Below, piece after piece: positions 1 to 12,700 of a stretch of DNA of 64,000 bases; position 1 is the stretch's first letter; each line of letters opens with the position of its first letter. This stretch comes from Dichetophora obliterata (Eukaryota; Arthropoda; Insecta; Diptera; Sciomyzidae). The notes beneath the pieces were generated by a model. That model saw nothing but the letters and a program-made list of their open reading frames with translations. It did no database searches and was not told the DNA's origin. The translations under genes were made by a program, and so were the position numbers. The stretch covers positions 32,219,574 through 32,283,573 of the forward strand of contig OY986436.1 of NCBI GenBank assembly GCA_963920525.1, in the 5' to 3' direction.

Positions 1-11
1 ATGAATCGTAG

Positions 12-48
12 TTTTTGACGTGGTTTTTTGCGATTTTTTTGATTTTTT
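12..48 (+). other. Four phased T tracts, candidate bent-DNA element (one per unit)
   Basis: Four T runs of 5, 6, 7 and 6 bases lie at 12-16, 24-29, 34-40 and 43-48. Their centres are about 12, 10 and 9 bp apart, close to the helical repeat. Runs of A/T spaced this way are known to curve the DNA axis. The element recurs in every unit. In a variant class, 'gcga' plus T run becomes 'gcgt' plus a longer T run. Curvature is predicted, not measured. Confidence 0.5.
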
Positions 49-49
49 A

Positions 50-210
50 GCCATAACTTCTAAACCATACATCATAAAAGGACGATTTATGCATCAAAAT
101 GTTCCTTAAGCTACTGCCCACAAGACTGTATCCTTAAAATAATTTTAAAAATTAGATTTCATGTTAATTTCATGTGCCCTTTTTTGTCAATTTTTATTTT
201 TTTTATTTAT
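50..210 (+). repeat. Subunit A of the 534-bp unit (first unit as reference)
   Basis: This is the first of three related parts of the unit, about 161 bp. It opens with GCCATAACTTCTAAACCATA and carries the shared box AAGGACGATTTATGCATCAA with its GG at 80. CACAAGACTG follows at 119-128, and the subunit ends in a T-rich stretch. It is the clear sister of subunit C: both have the 'G-CATAACT-C-AAACCATACATC' lead-in, the box, and CACAAGACTG starting 39 bp after the box GG. The start was set 30 bp before the box GG in all three subunits so that they align. The boundaries are therefore conventional. Confidence 0.8.
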
Positions 211-214
211 TTTC
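179..214 (+). other. Second T-tract cluster of the unit
   Basis: Runs of about 6, 5 and 8 T at 180-185, 191-195 and 197-204 are followed by further T-rich sequence. They lie at the join of subunits A and B. Their lengths vary between units (for example a 7-T form near 13,375 and 20,315, a 9-T form near 25,650 and a 'ttttttaatt' form near 3,765), as expected for slippage. Two T-tract clusters per unit make the strand strongly T-rich. Any role in chromatin packing is inference. Confidence 0.45.
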
Positions 215-390
215 TAAAATAAAAACTACATATCAGATAAGGACGATTCATGCATTAAAATGAGCACCAGGTCTTCGTCCTTAAGAAGGAATACTCCTTT
301 GTCCAAATGCCGTTTGCTCTATCTCTTGTAGTTTAGGAGTTGTAGAACACTTTTTGGAGTGGAAGTTGGCCAAAAACATGTGCTTTTTCC
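211..390 (+). repeat. Subunit B of the 534-bp unit (first unit as reference)
   Basis: This is the middle part of the unit, about 180 bp. The 30 bp before its box match subunit A at about 17 of 30 positions. The box itself, AAGGACGATTCATGCATTAA with GG at 241, is nearly the same as in A and C. Downstream it is more G+C-rich than the rest of the unit and has lost obvious similarity to A and C: there is no CACAAGACTG at +39. It contains an inverted copy of its own box core at 275-283 (see the inverted-repeat entry). It is the most diverged of the three subunits, so its shared origin is less certain than that of A with C. Confidence 0.65.
238..283 (+). repeat. Inverted repeat around the B box (9-bp arms)
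   Basis: TAAGGACGA at 238-246 is the exact reverse complement of TCGTCCTTA at 275-283, leaving a 28-base loop. The left arm is the core of the shared box; the right arm exists only in subunit B. The arms stay paired in most units. They are broken in variant classes with GGACGG, GGACAA or AGAACG in the left arm, or TCGTCTTTA in the right arm, with no matching change on the other side. It could form a hairpin in a transcript or a cruciform in DNA. The lack of compensating changes argues against strong selection. Confidence 0.6.
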
Positions 391-583
391 GTCATAACTC
401 CCAAACCATATATCCTAAAAGAACGATTTATACACCAAATTGTTTCTAATACATATATACACAAGACTGCATATTCAGAAAAAAGTTTTCTGGAATTTGA
501 TTTTTTTTCAAGAATATTAGTTAAAATTTTTTACATGAATCATAGTTTTTGACGTGGTTTTTTGCGATTTTTTTGATTTTTTA
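391..583 (+). repeat. Subunit C of the 534-bp unit (first unit as reference)
   Basis: This is the third part of the unit, about 193 bp, running over the 'atgaatc' landmark into the next unit. It opens GTCATAACTCCCAAACCATA. The box GG is at 421 (here mutated to GA; AAGGACGATTTATACACCAA in most units), and CACAAGACTG is at 460-469, exactly 39 bp after the box start as in A. Its tail holds the four phased T tracts. Most large deletions in the array remove part of this subunit. Box spacing is 161, 180 and 193 bp, which adds up to the 534-bp period. Confidence 0.8.
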
Positions 584-1602
584 GCCATAACTTCTAAACC
601 ATACATCATAAAAGGACGATTTATGCATCAAAATGTTCCTTAAGCTACTGTTCACAAGACTGTATCCTTAAAATAATTTTAAAAATTAGATTTCATGTTA
701 ATTTCATGTGCCCTTTTTTGTCAATTTTTATTTTTTTTATTTATTTTCTAAAATAAAAACTACATATCAGATAAGGACGATTCATGCATAAAAATGAGCA
801 CCAGGTCCTCGTCCTTAAGAAGGAATACTCCTTTGTCCAAATGCCGTTTGCTCTATCTCTTGTAGTTTAGGAGTTGTAGAACACTTTTTGGAGTGGAAGC
901 TGGCCAAAAACATGTGCTTTTTCCGTCATAACTCCCAAACCATACATCCTACAAGGACGATTTATACACCAAATTGTTTCTAATACATATATACACAAGA
1001 CTGCATATTCAGAAAAAAGTTTTCTGGAATTTGATTTTTTTTCAAGAATATTAGTTAAAATTTTTTACATGAATCATAGTTTTTGACGTGGTTTTTTGCG
1101 ATTTTTTTGATTTTTTAGCCATAACTTCTAAACCATACATCATAAAAGGACGATTTATGCATCAAAATGTTCCTTAAGCTACTGTTCACAAGACTGTATC
1201 CTTAAAATAATTTTAAAAATTAGATTTCATGTTAATTTCATGTGCCCTTTTTTGTCAATTTTTATTTTTTTTATTTATTTTCTAAAATAAAAACTACATA
1301 TCAGATAAGGACGATTCATGCATAAAAATAAGCACCAGGTCCTCGTCCTTAAGAAGGAATACTCCTTTGTCCAAATGCCGTTTGCTCTATCTCTTGTAGT
1401 TTAGGAGTTGTAGAACACTTTTTGGAGTGGAAGCTGGCCAAAAACATGTGCTTTTTCCGTCATAACTCCCAAACCATACATCCTACAAGGACGATTTATA
1501 CACCAAATTGTTTCTAATACATATATACACAAGACTGCATATTCAGAAAAAAGTTTTCTGGAATTTGATTTTTTTTCAAGAATATTAGTTAAAATTTTTT
1601 AC

Positions 1603-2498
1603 ATGAATCATAGTTTTTGACGTGGTTTTTTGCGATTTTTTTGATTTTTTAGCCATAACTTCTAAACCATACATCATAAAAGGACGATTAATGCATCAAA
1701 ATGTTTCTTAAGCTACTGCCCACAAGACTGTATCCTTAAAATAATTTTAAAAATTAGATTTCATGTTAATTTCATGTGCCCTTTTTTGTCAATTTTTATT
1801 TTTTTTATTTATTTTCTAAAATAAAAACTACATATCAGATAAGGACGGTTCATGCATTAAAATGAGCACCAGGTCCTCGTCCTTAAGAAGGGATACTCCT
1901 TTGTCCAAATGCAGTTTGCTCTATCTCTTGTAGTTTAGGAGTTGTAGAACAATTTTTGGAGTGGAAGCTGGCCAAAAACATGTGCTTTTTCCGTCATAAC
2001 TCCCAAACCATACATCCTACAAGGACGATTTATACACCAAATTGTTTCTAATACATATATACACAAGACTGCATATTGAGAAAAAAGACTGTATCCTTAA
2101 AATAATTTTAAAAATTAGATTTCATGTTAATTTCATGTGCCCTTTTTTGTCAATTTTTATTTTTTTTATTTATTTTCTAAAATAAAAACTACATATCAGA
2201 TAAGGACGATTCATGCATAAAAATGAGCACCAGGTCCTCGTCCTTAAGAAGGAATACTCCGTTGTCCAAATGCCGTTTGCTCTATCTCTTGTAGTTTAGG
2301 AGTTGTAGAACACTTTTTGGAGTGGAAGCTGGCCAAAAACATGTGCTTTTTCCGTCATAACTCCCAAACCATACATCCTACAAGGACGATTTATACACCA
2401 AATTGTTTCTAATACATATATACACAAGACTGCATATTCAGAAAAAAGTTTTCTGGAATTTGATTTTTTTTTCAAGAATCTTAGTTAAAATTTTTTAC
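1603..2498 (+). repeat. Two units fused by a 172-bp deletion (one subunit lost)
   Basis: Two units should span 1,068 bp but occupy 896 bp. At about 2,085-2,090 the sequence passes from subunit C ('tattgagaaaaaag') directly into the A-subunit tail ('aagactgtatcc'). The C tail, the T tracts and the A box are lost, leaving a chimeric C/A subunit. The size, close to one 178-bp subunit, and the join at a short shared 'aag' suggest an out-of-register exchange or a microhomology deletion between related subunits. Confidence 0.9.
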
Positions 2499-3709
2499 AT
2501 GAATCGTAGTTTTTGACGTGGTTTTTTGCGATTTTTTTGATTTTTTAGCCATAACTTCTAAACCATACATCATAAAAGGACGATTTATGCATCAAAATGT
2601 TCCTTAAGCTACTGCCCACAAGACTGTATCCTTAAAATAATTTTAAAAATTAGATTTCATGTTAATTTCATGTGCCCTTTTTTGTCAATTTTTATTTTTT
2701 TTATTTATTTTCTAAAATAAAAACTACATATCAGATAAGGACGATTCATGCATTAAAATGAGCACCAGGTCTTCGTCCTTAAGAAGGAATACTCCTTTGT
2801 CCAAATGCCGTTTGCTCTATCTCTTGTAGTTTAGGAGTTGTAGAACACTTTTTGGAGTGGAAGTTGGCCAAAAACATGTGCTTTTTCCGTCATAACTCCC
2901 AAACCATATATCCTACAAGAACGATTTATACACCAAATTGTTTCTAATACATATATACACAAGACTGCATATTCAGAAAAAAGTTTTCTGGAATTTGATT
3001 TTTTTTCAAGAATATTAGTTAAAATTTTTTACATGAATCATAGTTTTTGACGTGGTTTTTTGCGATTTTTTTGATTTTTTAGCCATAACTTCTAAACCAT
3101 ACATCATAAAAGGACAATTTATGCATCAAAATGTTCCTTAAGCTACTGTTCACAAGACTGTATCCTTAAAATAATTTTAAAAATTAGATTTCATGTTAAT
3201 TTCATGTTCCCTTTTTTGTCAATTTTTATTTTTTTTATTTATTTTCTAAAATAAAAACTACATATCAGATAAGGACGATTCATGCATAAAAATGAGCACC
3301 AGGTCCTCGTCCTTAAGAAGGAATACTCCTTTGTCCAAATGCCGTTTGCTCTATCTCTTGTAGTTTAGGAGTTGTAGAACACTTTTTGGAGTGGAAGCTG
3401 GCCAAAAACATGTGCTTTTTCCGTCATAACTCCCAAACCATACATCCTACAAGGACGATTTATACACCAAATTGTTTCTAATACATATATACACAAGACT
3501 GCAAATTCAGAAAAAAGTTTTCTGGAGTTTGATTTTTTTTCAAGAATCTTAGTTAAAATTTTTTACATGAATCATAGTTTTTGACGTGGTTTTTTGCGAT
3601 TTTTTTTATTTTTTAGCCATAACTTCTAAACCATACATCATAAAAGGACGATTTATGCATCAAAATGTTCCTTAAGCTACTGCCCACAAGACTGTATCCT
3701 TAAAATAAT

Positions 3710-6700
3710 TTTAAAAATTAGATTTCATGTTAATTTCATGTGCCCTTTTTTGTCAATTTTTATTTTTTTAATTTATTTTCTAAAATAAAAACTACATATC
3801 AGATAAGGACGATTCATGCATTAAAATGAGCACCAGGTCCTCGTCCTTAAGAAGGGATACTCCTTTGGCCAAATGCCGTTTGCTCTATCTCTTGTAGTTT
3901 AGGAGTTGTAGAACACTTTTTGGAGTGGAAGCTGGCCAAAAACATGTGTTTTTTCCGTCATAACTCCCAAACCATACATCCTACAAGGACGATTTATACA
4001 CCAAATTGTTTCTAATACATATATACACAAGACTGCAAATTCAGAAAAAAGTTTTCTGGAATTTGATTTTTTTTCAAGAATCTTAGTTAAAATTTTTTAC
4101 ATGAATCATAGTTTTTGACGTGGTTTTTTGCGTTTTTTTTTATTTTTTAGCCATAACTTCTAAACCATACATCATAAAAGGACGATTTATGCATCAAAAT
4201 GTTTCTTAAGCTACTGCCCACAAGACTGTATCCTTAAAATAATTTTAAAAATTAGATTTCATGTTAATTTCATGTGCCCTTTTTTGTCAATTTTTATTTT
4301 TTTTATTTATTTTCTAAAATAAAAACTACATATCAGATAAGGACGATTCATGCATTAAAATGAGCACCAGGTCTTCGTCCTTAAGAAGGAATACTCCTTT
4401 GTCCAAATGCCGTTTGCTCTATCTCTTGTAGTTTAGGAGTTGTAGAACACTTTTTGGAGTGGAAGCTGGCCAAAAACATGTGCTTTTTCCGTCATAACTC
4501 CCAAACCATACATCCTACAAGGACGATTTATACACCAAATTGTTTCTAATACATATATACACAAGACTGCAAATTCAGAAAAAAGTTTTCTGGAATTTGA
4601 TTTTTTTTCAAGAATCTTAGTTAAAATTTTTTACATGAATCATAGTTTTTGACGTGGTTTTTTGCGATTTTTTTGATTTTTTAGCCATAACTTCTAAACC
4701 ATACATCATAAAAGGACGATTTATGCATCAAAATGTTCCTTAAGCTACTGCCCACAAGACTGTATCCTTAAAATAATTTGAAAAATTAGATTTCATGTTA
4801 ATTTCATGTGCCCTTTTTTGTCAATTTTTATTTTTATTATTTGTTTTCTAAAATAAAAACTACATATCAGATAAGGACGATTCATGCATTACAATGAGCA
4901 CCAGGTCTTCGTCCTTAAGAAGGGATACTCCTTTGTCCAAATGCCGTTTGCTCTATCTCTTGTAGTTTAGGAGTTGTAGAACACTTTTTGGAGTGGAAGC
5001 TGGCCAAAAACATGTGCTTTTTCCGTCATAACTCCCAAACCATACATCCTACAAGGACGATTTATACACCAAATTGTTTCTAATACATATATACACAAGA
5101 CTGCATATTCAGAAAAAAGTTTTCTGGAATTTGATTTTTTTTCAAGAATCTTAGTTAAAATTTTTTACATGAATCATAGTTTTTGACGTGGTTTTTTGCG
5201 ATTTTTTTGATTTTTTAGCCATAACTTCTTAACCATACATCATAAAAGGACGATTTATGCATCAAAATGTTCCTTAAGCTACTGCCCACAAGACTGTATC
5301 CTTGAAATAATTTTAAAAATTAGATTTCATGTTAATTTCATGTGCCCTTTTTTGTCAATTTTTATTTTTTTTATTTATTTTCTAAAATAAAAACTACATA
5401 TCAGATAAGAACGATTCATGCAATAAAATGAGCACCAGGTCTTCGTCCTTAAGAAGGGATACTCCTTTGTCCAAATGCCGTTTGCTCTATCTCTTGTAGT
5501 TTAGGAGTTGTAGAACACTTTTTGGAGTTTAAGTTGGCCAAAAACATGTGCTTTTTCCGTCATAACTCCCAAACCATATATCCTACAATGACGATTTATA
5601 CACCAAATTGTTTCTAATACATATATACACAAGACTGCATATTCAGAAAAAAGTTTTCTGGAATTTGATTTTTTTTCAAGAATATTAGTTAAAATTTTTT
5701 ACATGAATCATAGTTTTTGACGTGGTTTTTTGCGATTTTTTTGATTTTTTAGCCATAACTTCTAAACCATACATCATAAAAGGACGATTAATGCATCAAA
5801 ATGTTTCTTAAGCTACTGCCCACAAGACTGTATCCTTAAAATAATTTTAAAAATTAGATTTCATGTTAATTTCATGTGCCCTTTTTTGTCAATTTTTATT
5901 TTTTTTATTTATTTTCTAAAATAAAAACTACATATCAGATAAGGACGATTCATGCATTAAAATGAGCACCAGGTCCTCGTCCTTAAGAAGAAATACTCCT
6001 TTGTCCAAATGCCGTTTGCTCTATCTCTTGTAGTTTAGGAGTTGTAGAACACTTTTTGGAGTGGAAGCTGGCCAAAAACATGTGCTTTTTCCGTCATAAC
6101 TCCCATACCATACATCCTACAAGAACGATTTATACACCAAATTGTTTCTAATACATATATACACAAGACCGCATATTCAGAAAAAGTTTTCTGGAATTTG
6201 ATTTTTTTTCAAGAATCTTAGTTAAAATTTTTTACATGAATCATAGTTTTTGACGTGGTTTTTTGCGATTTTTTTGATTTTTTAGCCATAACTTCTAAAC
6301 CATACATCATAAAAGGACGATTTATGCATCAAAATGTTCCTTAAGCTACTGCCCACAAGACTGTATCCTTAAAATAATTTTAAAAATTAGATTTCATGTT
6401 AATTTCATGTGCCTTTTTTTGTCAATTTTTATTTTTTTTATTTATTTTCTAAAATAAAAACTACATATCAGATAAGGACGATTCATGCATTAAAATGAGC
6501 ACCAGGTCTTCGTCTTTAAGAAGGGATACTCCTTTGTCCAAATGCCGTTTGCTCTATCACTTGTAGTTTAGGAGTTGTAGAACACTTTTTGGAGTGGAAG
6601 TTGGCCAAAAACATGTGCTTTTTCCGTCATAACTCCCATACCATACATCCTACAAGGACGATTTATACACCAAATTGTTTCTAATACATATATACACAAG

Positions 6701-9700
6701 ACTGCATATTGAGAAAAAAGTTTTCTGGAATTTGATTTTTTTTCAAGAATCTTAGTTAAAATTGTTTACATGAATCATAGTTTTTGACGTGGTTTTGTGC
6801 GATTTTTTGATTTTTTAGCCATAACTTCTAAACCATACATCATAAAAGGACGATTTATGCATCAAAATGTTCCTTAAGCTACTGCCCACAAGACTGTATC
6901 CTTAAAATAATTTTAAAAACTAGATTTCATGTTAATTTCATGTGCCCTTTTTTGTCAATTTTTATTTTTTTTATTTATTTTCTAAAATAAAAACTACATA
7001 TCAGATAAGGACGGTTCATGCATTAAAATGAGCACCAGGTCCTCGTCCTTAAGAAGGGATACTCCTTTGTCCAAATGCAGTTTGCTCTATCTCTTGTAGT
7101 TTAGGAGTTGTAGAACAATTTTTGGAGTGGAAGCTGGCCAAAAACATGTGCTTTTTCCGTCATAACTCCCAAACCATACATCCTACAAGGACGATTTATA
7201 CACCAAATTGTTTCTAATACATATATACACAAGACTGCAAATTCAGAAAAAAGTTTTCTGGAATTTGATTTTTTTTCAAGAATCTTAGTTAAAATTTTTT
7301 ACATGAATCATAGTTTTTGACGTGGTTTTTTGCGATTTTTTTGATTTTTTAGCCATAACTTCTAAACCATACATCATAAAAGGACGATTTATGCATCAAA
7401 ATGTTCCTTAAGCTACTGCCCACAAGACTGTATCCTTAAAATAATTTTAAAAACTAGATTTCATGTTAATTTCATGTGCCCTTTTTTGTCAATTTTTATT
7501 TTTTTTATTTATTTTCTAAAATAAAAACTACATATCAGACAAGGACAATTCATGCATTAAAATGAGCACCAGGTCCTCGTCCTTAAGAAGGGATACTCCT
7601 TTGTTCAAATGCCGTTTGCTCTATCTCTTGTAGTTTAGGAGTTGTAGAACACTTTTTGGAGTGGAAGCTGGCCAAAAACATGTGCTTTTTCCGTCATAAC
7701 TCCCAAACCATACATCCTACAAGGACGATTTATACACCAAATTGTTTCTAATACATATATACACAAGACTGCATATTGAGAAAAAAGTTTTCTGGAATTT
7801 GATTTTTTTTCAAGAATCTTAGTTAAAATTTTTTACATGAATCATAGTTTTTGACGTGGTTTTGTGCGATTTTTTTGATTTTTTAGCCATAACTTCTAAA
7901 CCATACATCATAAAAGGACGATTTATGCATCAAAATGTTCCTTAAGCTACTGCCCACAAGACTGTATCCTTAAAATAATTTTAAAAACTAGATTTCATGT
8001 TAATTTCATGTGCCCTTTTTTGTCAATTTTTATTTTTTTTATTTATTTTCTAAAATAAAAACTACATATCAGATAAGGACGGTTCATGCATTAAAATGAG
8101 CACCAGGTCCTCGTCCTTAAGAAGGGATACTCCTTTGTCCAAATGCAGTTTGCTCTATCTCTTGTAGTTTAGGAGTTGTAGAACAATTTTTGGAGTGGAA
8201 GCTGGCCAAAAACATGTGCTTTTTCCGTCATAACTCCCAAACCATACATCCTACAAGGACGATTTATACACCAAATTGTTTCTAATACATATATACACAA
8301 GACTGCAAATTCAGAAAAAAGTTTTCTGGAATTTGATTTTTTTTCAAGAATCTTAGTTAAAATTTTTTACATGAATCATAGTTTTTGACGTGGTTTTTTG
8401 CGATTTTTTTGATTTTTTAGCCATAACTTCTAAACCATACATCATAAAAGGACAATTTATGCATCAAAATGTTCCTTAAGCTACTGCCCACAAGACTGTA
8501 TCCTTAAAATAATTTGAAAAATTAGATTTCATGTTAATTTCATGTGCCCTTTTTTGTCAATTTTTATTTTTTTAATTTATTTTCTAAAATAAAAACTACA
8601 TATCAGATAAGGACGATTCATGCATTAAAATGAGCACCAGGTCCTCGTCCTTAAGAAGGGATACTCCTTTGGCCAAATGCCGTTTGCTCTATCTCTTGTA
8701 GTTTAGGAGTTGTAGAACACTTTTTGGAGTGGAAGCTGGCCAAAAACATGTGTTTTTTCCGTCATAACTCCCAAACCATACATCCTACAAGGACGATTTA
8801 TACACCAAATTGTTTCTAATACATATATACACAAGACTGCAAATTCAGAAAAAAGTTTTCTGGAATTTGATTTTTTTTCAAGAATCTTAGTTAAAATTTT
8901 TTACATGAATCATAGTTTTTGACGTGGTTTTTTGCGTTTTTTTTTATTTTTTAGCCATAACTTCTAAACCATACATCATAAAAGGACGATTTATGCATCA
9001 AAATGTTTCTTAAGCTACTGCCCACAAGACTGTATCCTTAAAATAATTTTAAAAATTAGATTTCATGTTAATTTCATGTGCCCTTTTTTGTCAATTTTTA
9101 TTTTTTTTATTTATTTTCTAAAATAAAAACTACATATCAGATAAGGACGATTCATGCATTAAAATGAGCACCAGGTCTTCGTCCTTAAGAAGGAATACTC
9201 CTTTGTCCAAATGCCGTTTGCTCTATTTCTTGTAGTTTAGGAGTTGTAGAACACTTTTTGGAGTGGAAGCTGGCCAAAAACATGTGCTTTTTCCGTCATA
9301 ACTCCCAAACCATACATCCTACAAGGACGATTTATACACCAAATTGTTTCTAATACATATATACACAAGACTGCAAATTCAGAAAAAAGTTTTCTGGAAT
9401 TTGATTTTTTTTCAAGAATCTTAGTTAAAATTTTTTACATGAATCATAGTTTTTGACGTGGTTTTTTGCGATTTTTTTGATTTTTTAGCCATAACTTCTA
9501 AACCATACATCATAAAAGGACGATTTATGCATCAAAATGTTCCTTAAGCTACTGCCCACAAGACTGTATCCTTAAAATAATTTGAAAAATTAGATTTCAT
9601 GTTAATTTCATGTGCCCTTTTTTGTCAATTTTTATTTTTATTATTTGTTTTCTAAAATAAAAACTACATATCAGATAAGGACGATTCATGCATTACAATG

Positions 9701-12700
9701 AGCACCAGGTCTTCGTCCTTAAGAAGGGATACTCCTTTGTCCAAATGCCGTTTGCTCTATCTCTTGTAGTTTAGGAGTTGTAGAACACTTTTTGGAGTGG
9801 AAGCTGGCCAAAAACATGTGCTTTTTCCGTCATAACTCCCAAACCATACATCCTACAAGGACGATTTATACACCAAATTGTTTCTAATACATATATACAC
9901 AAGACTGCATATTCAGAAAAAAGTTTTCTGGAATTTGATTTTTTTTCAAGAATCTTAATTAAAATTTTTTACATGAATCATAGTTTTTGACGTGGTTTTT
10001 TGCGATTTTTTTGATTTTTTAGCCATAACTTCTTAACCATACATCATAAAAGGACGATTTATGCATCAAAATGTTCCTTAAGCTACTGCCCACAAGACTG
10101 TATCCTTAAAATAATTTTAAAAATTAGATTTCATGTTAATTTCATGTGCCCTTTTTTGTCAATTTTTATTTTTTTTATTTATTTTCTAAAATAAAAACTA
10201 CATATCAGATAAGAACGATTCATGCAATAAAATGAGCACCAGGTCTTCGTCCTTAAGAAGGGATACTCCTTTGTCCAAATGCCGTTTGCTCTATCTCTTG
10301 TAGTTTAGGAGTTGTAGAACACTTTTTGGAGTTTAAGTTGGCCAAAAACATGTGCTTTTTCCGTCATAACTCCCAAACCATATATCCTACAATGACGATT
10401 TATACACCAAATTGTTTCTAATACATATATACACAAGACTGCATATTCAGAAAAAAGTTTTCTGGAATTTGATTTTTTTTCAAGAATATTAGTTAAAATT
10501 TTTTACATGAATCATAGTTTTTGACGTGGTTTTTTGCGATTTTTTTGATTTTTTAGCCATAACTTCTAAACCATACATCATAAAAGGACGATTAATGCAT
10601 CAAAATGTTTCTTAAGCTACTGCCCACAAGACTGTATCCTTAAAATAATTTTAAAAATTAGATTTCATGTTAATTTCATGTGCCCTTTTTTGTCAATTTT
10701 TATTTTTTTTATTTATTTTCTAAAATAAAAACTACATATCAGATAAGGACGATTCATGCATTAAAATGAGCACCAGGTCCTCGTCCTTAAGAAGAAATAC
10801 TCCTTTGTCCAAATGCCGTTTGCTCTATCTCTTGTAGTTTAGGAGTTGTAGAACACTTTTTGGAGTGGAAGCTGGCCAAAAACATGTGCTTTTTCCGTCA
10901 TAACTCCCATACCATACATCCTACAAGAACGATTTATACACCAAATTGTTTCTAATACATATATACACAAGACCGCATATTCAGAAAAAGTTTTCTGGAA
11001 TTTGATTTTTTTTCAAGAATCTTAGTTAAAATTTTTTACATGAATCATAGTTTTTGACGTGGTTTTTTGCGATTTTTTTGATTTTTTAGCCATAACTTCT
11101 AAACCATACATCATAAAAGGACGATTTATGCATCAAAATGTTCCTTAAGCTACTGCCCACAAGACTGTATCCTTAAAATAATTTTAAAAATTAGATTTCA
11201 TGTTAATTTCATGTGCCTTTTTTTGTCAATTTTTATTTTTTTTATTTATTTTCTAAAATAAAAACTACATATCAGATAAGGACGATTCATGCATTAAAAT
11301 GAGCACCAGGTCTTCGTCTTTAAGAAGGGATACTCCTTTGTCCAAATGCCGTTTGCTCTATCACTTGTAGTTTAGGAGTTGTAGAACACTTTTTGGAGTG
11401 GAAGTTGGCCAAAAACATGTGCTTTTTCCGTCATAACTCCCATACCATACATCCTACAAGGACGATTTATACACCAAATTGTTTCTAATACATATATACA
11501 CAAGACTGCATATTGAGAAAAAAGTTTTCTGGAATTTGATTTTTTTTCAAGAATCTTAGTTAAAATTTTTTACATGAATCATAGTTTTTGACGTGGTTTT
11601 GTGCGATTTTTTGATTTTTTAGCCATAACTTCTAAACCATACATCATAAAAGGACGATTTATGCATCAAAATGTTCCTTAAGCTACTGCCCACAAGACTG
11701 TATCCTTAAAATAATTTTAAAAACTAGATTTCATGTTAATTTCATGTGCCCTTTTTTGTCAATTTTTATTTTTTTTATTTATTTTCTAAAATAAAAACTA
11801 CATATCAGATAAGGACGGTTCATGCATTAAAATGAGCACCAGGTCCTCGTCCTTAAGAAGGGATACTCCTTTGTCCAAATGCAGTTTGCTCTATCTCTTG
11901 TAGTTTAGGAGTTGTAGAACAATTTTTGGAGTGGAAGCTGGCCAAAAACATGTGCTTTTTCCGTCATAACTCCCAAACCATACATCCTACAAGGACGATT
12001 TATACACCAAATTGTTTCTAATACATATATACACAAGACTGCAAATTCAGAAAAAAGTTTTCTGGAATTTGATTTTTTTTCAAGAATCTTAGTTAAAATT
12101 TTTTACATGAATCATAGTTTTTGACGTGGTTTTTTGCGATTTTTTTGATTTTTTAGCCATAACTTCTAAACCATACATCATAAAAGGACGATTTATGCAT
12201 CAAAATGTTCCTTAAGCTACTGCCCACAAGACTGTATCCTTAAAATAATTTTAAAAACTAGATTTCATGTTAATTTTATGTGCCCTTTTTTGTCAATTTT
12301 TATTTTTTTTATTTATTTTCTAAAATAAAAACTACATATCAGACAAGGACAATTCATGCATTAAAATGAGCACCAGGTCCTCGTCCTTAAGAAGGGATAC
12401 TCCTTTGTTCAAATGCCGTTTGCTCTATCTCTTGTAGTTTAGGAGTTGTAGAACACTTTTTGGAGTGGAAGCTGGCCAAAAACATGTGCTTTTTCCGTCA
12501 TAACTCCCAAACCATACATCCTACAAGGACGATTTATACACCAAATTGTTTCTAATACATATATACACAAGACTGCATATTGAGAAAAAAGTTTTCTGGA
12601 ATTTGATTTTTTTTCAAGAATCTTAGTTAAAATTTTTTACATGAATCATAGTTTTTGACGTGGTTTTGTGCGATTTTTTTGATTTTTTAGCCATAACTTC

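Larger units (their letters stand above)
1..3530 (+). repeat. Higher-order repeat, 2,498-bp period, partial second copy
   Basis: Units starting at 1 and 2,499 share 'atgaatcgtag' (other units read 'atgaatcatag'), TCTTCGTCC in B, 'gaagttggcc' and 'ccatatatcc'. The following units (535 and about 3,033) share 'ctactgttcacaag' and 'catgcataaaaatgag'. The period of 2,498 bp is five units with the 172-bp deletion counted in. Similarity fades near 3,480, where the second copy changes to 'gcaaattcag' and 'ctggagtttg'. The left limit is unknown because the window starts here. Confidence 0.75.
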
